DNA of 64,000 nt from Streptococcus gallinaceus. Its GTDB lineage: Bacteria; Bacillota; Bacilli; Lactobacillales; Streptococcaceae. Positions 57,945-64,000 of the stretch are shown piece by piece (the stretch's first letter is position 1; each line of letters starts with the position of its first letter). Below the pieces are notes generated by a model, which saw only the letters and a list, made by a program, of their open reading frames with translations, was not told the DNA's origin and searched no databases. A program made the translations under genes and the position numbers. The stretch spans positions 372,001 to 436,000 of the forward strand of contig NZ_JALJXU010000001.1 in NCBI RefSeq assembly GCF_024170225.1. Direction: 5' to 3'.

Positions 57945-60878
57945 ATGAACAAAGTTACAACGAAAACTGTTTACACTTGGTTAAGCTTGTTGTTGCTCTT
58001 TATCGGTCAGATTGCGCCACTAGGCGGCTTGAGAGTCTCTGCTGCTGATTCGGGAGACTACAGCTATGAAGCCTATGTAAAGCCAACAGAGTATGCTGAC
58101 TACAGCAATCCAATTTATGTCAGAGATGCCGCAACAAGTGAAGAACGAGTTGTGTATTGTTTTAATTATCATTCTGAATGGCCGAATAACGAAGGAACAA
58201 CACCTTATCCTAAATATAAAAAAGAATTAGGAAATGCGAATACTTTTGCTGAATTAGCAGCATCAGAATCATTGACAGGTGCAGATTTAGAAGCAACCAT
58301 TTTAAAAGTGATTTATAATGGTTTTGGAAATGACGCAGCTCGTCTACAAGCAAAATACGGTCTAAGTAATGGTGTCTTCCGTCGTGTAACCCAATACGCT
58401 ATCTGGTACTTTACAGATCATAAGGATTTTCCATCTGCAGATGTATCCCCAATCACTAGCTTTACAGCTAAAGAAAAGGCTGTATTTATGGCTTTGATCG
58501 GTCAAGGTGATGCCTTGGAAACTCCACCAGTAAATGCTACTTTAGATGTCTATCGTACAGACGGCTCTAAGCCAAATAACGGGAGTTCGAAAGCGAATTA
58601 TCAAAATCTTCTTGGTGGAAACTTTGTAAACAAAGATACTGGAACAGATGTACCAGTTGTTAAGAAAAAAATTTCGATTTTTGCTAAAAAAGTCTGGGAT
58701 AAAGCTGATAATGTTGCTAATAAACCAGAAGTTAGCTTCCAATTGAAAAACAAACAAACAGGTGAAGCTATTGGTGATGCTAAAGTTGTACAAACTCCGG
58801 CTGGACGGAGTGAAGCAACTGTACAGTGGGATGACTTGTCTGGTGAAGTATCTGACTATACCGTTGAAGAAGTCACAAAACTGGATGGTTATACAACATC
58901 ACCTACTCAAGGGAATGGTACAGAAACTAGTCCATTTACCATTACAAATACGAAGAATTCTACTGTCCCAGAATATGTTCAAACGATTCAAGTAAACAAA
59001 GCATGGGCAGGTGAGAATCTTCCAGCAGCAAAACCGGATGTTTATTTCGCTCTTTACAAACGAACAAACGGCGTTGAATCACAGGTGACAGCTGCGGATG
59101 TTCCAGCTATTAAAGTAAACCCACAAAAATGGCAAGTTAGCCCAGTTGTGTGGAAAAATATCTATGCCCCAGGTCGCGACCAAGCTACAGGTGCTACCAT
59201 TGAATATTTCGTTAAGGAAGTCAATGCAGATGGCAGTGACTGGTCCGCACCAAATTACCTAGCCCCTACTTCAACATCTGCACTTTCAGGAGCAAACTCA
59301 TTGGTATTTAACTTTACAAATACCTACCAACCAACATCTCCAAAACCAACTACACACGATGTTGTCATCAGTAAGACCAACCTTGGTGGCAAGGAAATTG
59401 CAGGCGCTCAAATTGAGATTCGCAAAGACGGCCAAAAAGTCGAAGGTTGGACATCCGAAGCTGATAAATCTCACACTGTGAAACTCGAAGCAGGTGAGTA
59501 CGTCTTCCACGAAGAAGTTGCCCCAACCGGCTACTTGAAAGTCACAGATATCACATTCACAGTTGATAAAGACGGCAAGGTAACCGTTAAAACTGACACA
59601 ACCACTGCCGAAAAATCAAAAACAGAAGGAAGCAAATTGACAGTTGTTGATGAGACACAGACTGTTTCAATCAATCTTCTTAAATTATGGTCAGATAGAA
59701 CAGGAGATGCTAAGACGACAGATATTCCAGAGCAAGTAACCGTTAAGTTATATGCGAATGGCAAACCAGCAACAGACTTGGCAGGGAAAGATGTTTCAAC
59801 TGTTGTATTGACAAAAGCAACTGCTAATGCAATTGAGAATACTGCAGTTGTTTCAAACCTACGTGCATTCGATGAAACCGGCAACCGTATTGTCTACACA
59901 ATTGAAGAAACCCCTGTAGCAGGCTATACAGAAGTTGGAGAAGCTGCATTTAAAACATCTGCAACACCTAGCAATTGGGCTGATAATGGTGCAATATACA
60001 ACTTGACACTTCGAAATCAAGAGAATACGGTTGAGAAGAAAGACGTTGTCATCAGTAAGACCAACCTTGGCGGCAAGGAAATTGCAGGCGCTCAAATCGA
60101 AATCCGCAAAGACGGCCAAAAAGTTGAAGGTTGGACATCCGAAGCTGACAAGTCACACACTGTGAAATTGGAAGCTGGTGAGTACGTCTTCCACGAAGAA
60201 GTTGCCCCAACCGGCTACTTGAAAGTCACTGACATCACATTCACAGTTGATAAAGATGGCAACGTGACGGTCAAAGAAGATACGACTACCGCTGAAAAAT
60301 CTAAGACAGAAGGCAATAAACTTACTGTCGTTGATGAAACTGAAGTTGTCAAACCAACTACTCATGATGTTGTCATCAGTAAGACCAACCTTGGCGGCAA
60401 GGAAATTGCAGGCGCTCAAATTGAGATCCGCAAAGACGGCCAAAAAGTTGAAGGTTGGACATCCGAAGCTGACAAGTCACACATTGTGAAATTGGAAGCA
60501 GGCGAATATGTCTTCCACGAAGAAGTTGCCCCAACCGGCTACTTGAAAGTGACTGACATCACATTCACAGTTGATAAAGATGGCAACGTGACGGTCAAAG
60601 AAGATACGACTACCGCTGAAAAATCTAAGACAGAAGACAATAAACTTACTGTCGTTGATGAAGCTGAGGCTGTGAAACCAGAGCCTCAACCGGTTGAGCC
60701 AAAACCAACCCCTACTCCAAAAGAAGATGTACCTAAACAAAACGGTGGTACAAATACGACCACTACGAAAAAGGTGTTACCACGTACTAATTCAGAAAAT
60801 GCCATCATCTTAACAATGGTTGGTTTCGGACTGTTAGTTGTACTAGGCTTCTCTTACTGGAAGAAAGTAAACGAGTAA
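57945..60878 (+). CDS. Thioester-domain, CnaB-repeat surface adhesin with LPRTN anchor
   Basis: A 977-residue cell-wall protein. A signal peptide (1-33) precedes a thioester domain with Cys72 (VVYCFNYHSEW) and Gln150 (RRVTQYAIWYF), the pair that forms a reactive internal thioester for covalent binding to host proteins. CnaB-like domains follow at about 235-335, 342-465 and 572-695. Three 100-residue repeats (DVVISKTNLGGKEIAG) start at 472, 700 and 808. The C-terminus has a proline-rich stretch, LPRTN (945-949), a membrane helix and a charged tail. No sortase gene is adjacent. Confidence 0.9.
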   Translation: MNKVTTKTVYTWLSLLLLFIGQIAPLGGLRVSAADSGDYSYEAYVKPTEYADYSNPIYVRDAATSEERVVYCFNYHSEWPNNEGTTPYPKYKKELGNANTFAELAASESLTGADLEATILKVIYNGFGNDAARLQAKYGLSNGVFRRVTQYAIWYFTDHKDFPSADVSPITSFTAKEKAVFMALIGQGDALETPPVNATLDVYRTDGSKPNNGSSKANYQNLLGGNFVNKDTGTDVPVVKKKISIFAKKVWDKADNVANKPEVSFQLKNKQTGEAIGDAKVVQTPAGRSEATVQWDDLSGEVSDYTVEEVTKLDGYTTSPTQGNGTETSPFTITNTKNSTVPEYVQTIQVNKAWAGENLPAAKPDVYFALYKRTNGVESQVTAADVPAIKVNPQKWQVSPVVWKNIYAPGRDQATGATIEYFVKEVNADGSDWSAPNYLAPTSTSALSGANSLVFNFTNTYQPTSPKPTTHDVVISKTNLGGKEIAGAQIEIRKDGQKVEGWTSEADKSHTVKLEAGEYVFHEEVAPTGYLKVTDITFTVDKDGKVTVKTDTTTAEKSKTEGSKLTVVDETQTVSINLLKLWSDRTGDAKTTDIPEQVTVKLYANGKPATDLAGKDVSTVVLTKATANAIENTAVVSNLRAFDETGNRIVYTIEETPVAGYTEVGEAAFKTSATPSNWADNGAIYNLTLRNQENTVEKKDVVISKTNLGGKEIAGAQIEIRKDGQKVEGWTSEADKSHTVKLEAGEYVFHEEVAPTGYLKVTDITFTVDKDGNVTVKEDTTTAEKSKTEGNKLTVVDETEVVKPTTHDVVISKTNLGGKEIAGAQIEIRKDGQKVEGWTSEADKSHIVKLEAGEYVFHEEVAPTGYLKVTDITFTVDKDGNVTVKEDTTTAEKSKTEDNKLTVVDEAEAVKPEPQPVEPKPTPTPKEDVPKQNGGTNTTTTKKVLPRTNSENAIILTMVGFGLLVVLGFSYWKKVNE
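59358..59657 (+). repeat. Adhesin repeat unit 1
   Basis: Encodes residues 472-571, from DVVISKTNLGG to KLTVVDET. It is a CnaB-type fold with a likely isopeptide lysine in ISKTN and glutamate in HEEVAPTGY. It is separated from unit 2 by a different CnaB-like domain. Confidence 0.9.
60042..60341 (+). repeat. Adhesin repeat unit 2
   Basis: Encodes residues 700-799. It differs from unit 1 mainly by synonymous changes and a few residues near the end (NVTVKEDTTT in place of KVTVKTDTTT). Confidence 0.9.
60366..60665 (+). repeat. Adhesin repeat unit 3
   Basis: Encodes residues 808-907. It is almost identical in DNA to unit 2, only 24 bases (EVVKPTTH) behind it, so the two can recombine and change copy number. 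Differences include SHIVKLEAG for SHTVKLEAG. Confidence 0.9.
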
Positions 60879-60895
60879 ATCGTTGTATTTCATAT

Positions 60896-60925
60896 GAAGA
60901 CACTAGGTTTCTAGTGTCTTTTTTA
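60896..60925 (+). terminator. Terminator after the adhesin gene
   Basis: AAGACACTAG and CTAGTGTCTT form a perfect 10-bp stem around GTTT, then TTTT. The promoter of the next gene overlaps it. Confidence 0.9.
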
Positions 60926-60931
60926 GGTCTA

Positions 60932-60949
60932 TGTTATAATGGCACTATG
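60932..60949 (+). promoter_or_regulatory. RsmJ-like gene promoter abutting the start codon (predicted leaderless)
   Basis: The extended -10 TGTTATAAT (60932-60940) is followed by GGCACT and then the ATG at 60947. No Shine-Dalgarno sequence is present; the -35 position falls in the preceding terminator and is weak. Confidence 0.65.
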
Positions 60950-61711
60950 AGTGAATATATTGTAACCACGTCGTTTAGGCCAGATCAAAAGCAAGTTCAA
61001 TTAGCGAAAAAGTTGGCGGAAGAGTACGGATTTTATATCAAAGAGCGAAAGAAAGACTCTGTTAGAAAACTCATTGGAAGTTATGATGGGGCGGTGATTG
61101 TCTACAAAGAGAAGCTTGTTTTCACAGCGGCAAACGGACAAGAATTGGTCTTTCACCCAGATACTGCCATGCTGCGCATCAAGGCTCTTCACGACCCTCT
61201 AGTTGATGTAATGGGGGAAAATCCTAAGGAAGTACTGGACTGTACAATGGGCCTGGCATCCGATAGTTTGGTGATGGCAGTAGCAGGGCACAAAGTGACT
61301 GCGATCGAGTCTCAATTGATTCCCTATCTAGTGGTATCACAAGGGCTTCAGACACATATAAGTGGTCATGCCAAATTGGATGCGGCCATGCGATCTATTC
61401 AAGCAATTCGGGCAGATTATCAGCATTTTCTTTCATTGCAAGCAAGCGATTCCTTTGATGTTCTTTATTTTGATCCCATGTTTTCAGAAAGGATAGCAGC
61501 ATCTGATAATTTAGCTGGACTAGAAAGTGTGGCCAATCCGACCCGATTGACGGCAGCCGTCTTGGAAGAAGCCAAACGAGTGGCGCGCGAAAAAATCATT
61601 ATCAAAGCGCATTTTAGGGATACAGTGTTTGAGGAATTGGGTTTTGAGAGAATGGTTCGACCAAATCAAAAATTTCACTACGGAGTGATAGAATTGGCAC
61701 CAAGCAAATAA
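60947..61711 (+). CDS. RsmJ-like class I SAM-dependent methyltransferase
   Basis: A 254-residue protein. The SAM-binding loop is VLDCTMGLASDSLVMAVAG with the acidic residue in TAIES. The catalytic region DVLYFDPMF corresponds to the DPMFP of RsmJ, the 16S rRNA m2G1516 methyltransferase, so an rRNA target is plausible but unproven. The start MSEYIVTTSFRPDQ is chosen by similarity; longer reading would pass through the promoter. Single-gene unit. Confidence 0.85.
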   Translation: MSEYIVTTSFRPDQKQVQLAKKLAEEYGFYIKERKKDSVRKLIGSYDGAVIVYKEKLVFTAANGQELVFHPDTAMLRIKALHDPLVDVMGENPKEVLDCTMGLASDSLVMAVAGHKVTAIESQLIPYLVVSQGLQTHISGHAKLDAAMRSIQAIRADYQHFLSLQASDSFDVLYFDPMFSERIAASDNLAGLESVANPTRLTAAVLEEAKRVAREKIIIKAHFRDTVFEELGFERMVRPNQKFHYGVIELAPSK

Positions 61712-61721
61712 AAATCAAATA

Positions 61722-61744
61722 CTGTCAAGTTTTTTTCTTGACAG
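61722..61744 (+). terminator. Terminator after the RsmJ-like gene
   Basis: CTGTCAAG and CTTGACAG form a perfect 8-bp stem with a T-rich loop (TTTTTTT). The right arm contains the -35 box of rpsP. Termination strength is uncertain because no T-run follows the stem. Confidence 0.55.
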
Positions 61745-61765
61745 GAGCGGTCTATGTGTTATAAT
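61738..61765 (+). promoter_or_regulatory. rpsP promoter
   Basis: A consensus TTGACA (61738-61743), a 16-base spacer and the perfect extended -10 TGTTATAAT (61757-61765). It is the closest to consensus in the window, fitting a ribosomal protein operon. Confidence 0.85.
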
Positions 61766-61776
61766 AGTTAAGGTAA

Positions 61777-61877
61777 TACTCTTCTAAAAGCAAAATTTTC
61801 CATCGTTAACTCACCTTGCCGTACTAAAGTACTGTCTACAGTTCGTTGCCTTGGAAGCCTTTGATTTTCATTGAGTA
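61777..61877. repeat. RUP-like miniature inverted-repeat element
   Basis: About 101 bases bounded by TACTCTTCTAAAAGCAA on the left and, inverted, TACTCAATGAAAATCAA on the right, an imperfect terminal repeat with TA at both ends. The inner CACCTTGCCGTACT resembles the widespread streptococcal repeat family (RUP and relatives) that inserts at TA. It lies in the rpsP leader between promoter and gene. Confidence 0.65.
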
Positions 61878-61929
61878 TAAATAGCGTTGCTATTACCCCA
61901 AATATTAAAAACAGAAAAGAGATATAAAA

Positions 61930-62202
61930 ATGGCAGTAAAAATCCGTTTGACTCGTATGGGTTCTAAGAAAAAACCTTTCTACCGTATTAACGTAGCAGA
62001 TTCACGTGCACCACGTGATGGTCGTTTCATCGAAACAGTTGGTACTTACAACCCACTTTTGGCTGAAAACAAAGTGACTTTGAAAGAAGACCGCGTTCTT
62101 GACTGGTTGGCCAAAGGTGCACAACCATCTGATACAGTTCGTAGCATCCTTTCAAACGAAGGCGTGTTGAAGAAATTCCACGAAGCTAAATTTTCAAAAT
62201 AA
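61930..62202 (+). CDS. rpsP: 30S ribosomal protein S16
   Basis: A 90-residue ribosomal protein of the small-subunit body, needed for 30S assembly. The N-terminus [20 protein letters not shown] and the middle [10 protein letters not shown] are diagnostic. AAAAGAGAT precedes the ATG. It leads the rpsP-khpA unit; rimM and trmD follow after a terminator, whereas in many bacteria they are in one operon. Confidence 0.97.
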   Translation: MAVKIRLTRMGSKKKPFYRINVADSRAPRDGRFIETVGTYNPLLAENKVTLKEDRVLDWLAKGAQPSDTVRSILSNEGVLKKFHEAKFSK

Positions 62203-62226
62203 TCAATAGACGAATCGAGTACACTT

Positions 62227-62469
62227 ATGGACATGATTGAAAATCTTATTATTGCAATTGTGAAACCCTTGATTTCACAACCTGACAGTCTCACGATTAA
62301 AATCGAAGACACTCCGGAATTTTTGGAATATCATTTAGACTTGAACAAGTCTGATATCGGTCGTGTGATCGGACGCAAAGGTCGCACAATTTCTGCAATT
62401 CGAACTATTGTCTACTCTGTCCCTACAAGTGGTAAAAAAGTCCGTCTTGTGATTGACGAAAAAGAGTAA
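62227..62469 (+). CDS. khpA: RNA-binding protein KhpA (KH domain)
   Basis: An 80-residue KH-domain protein. The RNA-gripping GxxG loop is in [18 protein letters not shown]. In S. pneumoniae KhpA works with KhpB in control of cell size and division through RNA binding. The first of two close ATGs (62227 and 62233) is taken by agreement with relatives. It follows rpsP by 24 bases, the usual place. Confidence 0.94.
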   Translation: MDMIENLIIAIVKPLISQPDSLTIKIEDTPEFLEYHLDLNKSDIGRVIGRKGRTISAIRTIVYSVPTSGKKVRLVIDEKE

Positions 62470-62494
62470 AAAGGTCACCCAAGGGTGGCTTTTT
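62464..62494 (+). terminator. Terminator after khpA
   Basis: AAAAGGTCACC pairs with GGTGGCTTTTT (one G-T pair) around CAAG, followed by T-rich sequence. Confidence 0.8.
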
Positions 62495-62559
62495 CTCTTG
62501 CTTGTGAAATCATCTCTGTCATGATAAAATAAGTGTAATGTTTTGAAATTGGAGACACT

Positions 62560-63078
62560 ATGAATTACTTTAACGTTGGAAAAATTGTCAATACGCAAGG
62601 TTTGCAAGGAGAGTTGCGGGTCATGTCTGTGACAGATTTTGCGGATGAACGCTTTAAAAAAGGAAGCAAGCTGTCCATCTTTAACGACAAGGACGCCTTT
62701 GTCCTAGCAGTGGAAGTTGTCAGTCACCGCAAGCAAAAAAACTTTGACATTGTAAAATTCAAGGGGCTATACCACATCAATGATGTGGAGAAATACAAGG
62801 GGTGCTCGCTCAAGGTAGCAGAAGAAGACCTGTCTGACTTGGAAGAGGACGAGTTTTACTACCATGAGATTATTGGCTTGGATGTCTATGAAAATGATCA
62901 GTTAATTGGTCAGATCAAAGAAATTTTGCAACCAGGTGCCAATGATGTTTGGGTAGTCGCACGTAAAGGAAAACGCGATTTGCTTCTGCCTTACATTCCG
63001 CCAGTTGTGTTAAATGTTGATGTGGTCAACAATCGTGTTGATGTGGAGCTTTTGGAAGGATTGGACGATGAAGATTGA
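62560..63078 (+). CDS. rimM: Ribosome maturation factor RimM
   Basis: A 172-residue protein that helps mature the 30S head. The N-terminal barrel starts [16 protein letters not shown], and the C-terminal PRC-barrel contains [17 protein letters not shown] and [11 protein letters not shown], which is diagnostic. TTGGAG precedes the ATG. Its last 11 bases overlap trmD, giving translational coupling. Confidence 0.95.
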   Translation: MNYFNVGKIVNTQGLQGELRVMSVTDFADERFKKGSKLSIFNDKDAFVLAVEVVSHRKQKNFDIVKFKGLYHINDVEKYKGCSLKVAEEDLSDLEEDEFYYHEIIGLDVYENDQLIGQIKEILQPGANDVWVVARKGKRDLLLPYIPPVVLNVDVVNNRVDVELLEGLDDED

Positions 63079-63790
63079 TATTCTGACCCTCTTCCCAGAA
63101 ATGTTTGCCCCGCTAGAACACTCCATCGTTGGCAAGGCCAAGGAAAAAGGATTATTGGATATCCAGTATCACAATTTCCGGGAAAATGCAGAAAAAGCAC
63201 GTCATGTAGACGATGAGCCTTACGGCGGTGGCCAAGGAATGTTGCTGCGGGCTCAGCCTATTTTTGATACGATTGAAAAAATCAATGCCAAACAACCCCG
63301 TGTTATCCTATTAGATCCTGCTGGTCGCACGTTTGACCAAGCTTATGCAGAAGAGTTGGCGCAGGAAGAGGAGTTGATTTTCATCTGTGGGCATTATGAA
63401 GGTTATGATGAGCGGATTAAGACCCTGGTGACGGATGAAATTTCTCTTGGTGATTTTGTCCTAACAGGCGGAGAGTTGGCAGCCATGACCATAGTAGATG
63501 CAACGGTACGTCTAATTCCCGATGTGATTGGCAAAGAAGCCAGTCATCAAGATGATAGCTTTTCATCTGGGCTGCTGGAGTATCCTCAGTACACACGTCC
63601 TTATGAATACCGTGGCATGACCGTACCAGATGTCCTCATGAGCGGTCACCATGAAAATATTCGCATCTGGCGTTTGGAACAAAGCTTGCGCAAAACCTTG
63701 GAACGACGCCCAGATTTGCTTGAGTCCTACCAGTTTTCAAAAGAAGAAGAAAAGATCTTTGAGAAGATTAAAAATGAAACGCAGTCTTAG
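63068..63790 (+). CDS. trmD: tRNA (guanine-N1)-methyltransferase TrmD
   Basis: A 240-residue SPOUT enzyme that makes m1G37 beside the anticodon and so prevents +1 frameshifting. The start [13 protein letters not shown] at 63068 fits the family; longer forms would read through rimM. The SAM knot is formed by [12 protein letters not shown] and [15 protein letters not shown], and [16 protein letters not shown] is the conserved N-terminal loop. Essential in most bacteria. It ends at a terminator. Confidence 0.97.
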   Translation: MKIDILTLFPEMFAPLEHSIVGKAKEKGLLDIQYHNFRENAEKARHVDDEPYGGGQGMLLRAQPIFDTIEKINAKQPRVILLDPAGRTFDQAYAEELAQEEELIFICGHYEGYDERIKTLVTDEISLGDFVLTGGELAAMTIVDATVRLIPDVIGKEASHQDDSFSSGLLEYPQYTRPYEYRGMTVPDVLMSGHHENIRIWRLEQSLRKTLERRPDLLESYQFSKEEEKIFEKIKNETQS

Positions 63791-63804
63791 GATTGCGTTT
63801 TCTT
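63776..63804 (+). terminator. Terminator after trmD
   Basis: AAACGCAGTC pairs with GGATTGCGTTT (one G-T pair) around TTA, followed by TTCTTCTTG. The trmD stop is within it. Confidence 0.8.
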
Positions 63805-63857
63805 CTTGTATTTTTTTTAATATAAATGTATAATAATACAAATGAGAGGAGTAGAGT

Positions 63858-64000
63858 ATGGTTCAGTTTAGAAAAGATTTAGCCCATCTAGAAAATTATA
63901 AGATTGCGAAAATCGCCAAATACAACCTGGGAGACAATGAAAATCACCTGATTGACTGGTCTTTTTTACCAGAGAAAGTAGGGCAAGAGTTGAGTGTGTC
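63858..64000 (+). CDS. Unidentified protein, N-terminal part
   Basis: A new gene starts at the ATG at 63858, 5 bases after GAGAGGAG, with TATAAT at 63829-63834 upstream, and runs off the window. The 47 visible residues start MVQFRKDLAHLENYKIAKIA and are soluble and charged. They are too few for a family assignment. Confidence 0.7.
   Translation, partial: MVQFRKDLAHLENYKIAKIAKYNLGDNENHLIDWSFLPEKVGQELSV

Noticed and set aside
57791..58048. Frame upstream of and overlapping the adhesin start
   Set aside because: It overlaps the adhesin's signal-peptide region in another frame and has no ribosome-binding site before its start. It is treated as leader sequence.
59358..60665. Regularly repeated DNA that could suggest an array
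   Set aside because: The repeats are 300 bases long and in frame within the adhesin gene. They encode protein domains and have no spacer structure, so this is not a CRISPR array.

Overview
The window looks like a chromosomal segment of a low-GC streptococcus, most probably Streptococcus suis or a close relative. Evidence: the tmRNA tag reads AKNTNSYALAA, the typical streptococcal tag. Gene orders match the pneumococcal nan cluster (nanE-satABC-YhcH-DUF624-lyase-ROK-RpiR), dnaG-rpoD, rexB-rexA and rimM-trmD. A decayed hyaluronate lyase gene and a thioester-domain LPxTG-type surface protein are also present. The species call is inference; the genus call is firm.

Layout. 1-3 kb: end of a uracil-DNA glycosylase-like gene, TPM and LemA membrane proteins, then mnmE on the minus strand. 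3.0-11.0 kb: a sialic-acid uptake and catabolism operon with a CcpA cre box at the promoter and palindromic candidate regulator sites upstream, closed by a convergent RpiR-family regulator. 11-17.6 kb: pentose and nucleoside metabolism (rpiA, folC, deoB, two purine nucleoside phosphorylases) followed by a frameshifted HEPN (Csm6-like) gene. 17.7-26.5 kb: glgP with a candidate cre, hemW, an acyl-ACP thioesterase, a hyaluronate lyase pseudogene, a HAD phosphatase and a TIGR01906 membrane protein. 26.6-33.5 kb: a Fic protein, rpsU, galE, mscL, dnaG-rpoD, a DUF59 protein and a TVP38-family protein. 33.6-34.1 kb: ssrA (tmRNA) with a tRNA-Ser(GGA) two bases behind it.

34.1-43.6 kb: a GntR/ABC operon whose small last gene is decayed, dnaE, pfkA, pyk and an Nramp metal transporter. 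43.7-54.7 kb: pcrA, an O-acetylhomoserine sulfhydrylase-type pseudogene with three in-frame stops and no frameshift, an OsmC protein and rexBA. 54.7-64 kb: two unknown small proteins, lepA, the surface protein with three 100-residue repeats, an RsmJ-like methyltransferase, rpsP-khpA with a RUP-like MITE in the leader, rimM-trmD and a partial gene.

Most of the window is core genome. The notable signals are regulatory or degenerative. Four monocistronic genes (hemW, the TVP38 gene, the Nramp gene and the RsmJ-like gene) have an extended -10 box exactly six bases before the ATG and no Shine-Dalgarno sequence, which predicts leaderless mRNAs. deoD has a UUCG hairpin between its Shine-Dalgarno sequence and start codon. 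pyk and the Nramp gene share a 58-base palindromic terminator that includes both stop codons. I see no CRISPR array, prophage, intact insertion sequence or clear new defence system. The nearest thing to one is the broken HEPN gene and the lone Fic gene.
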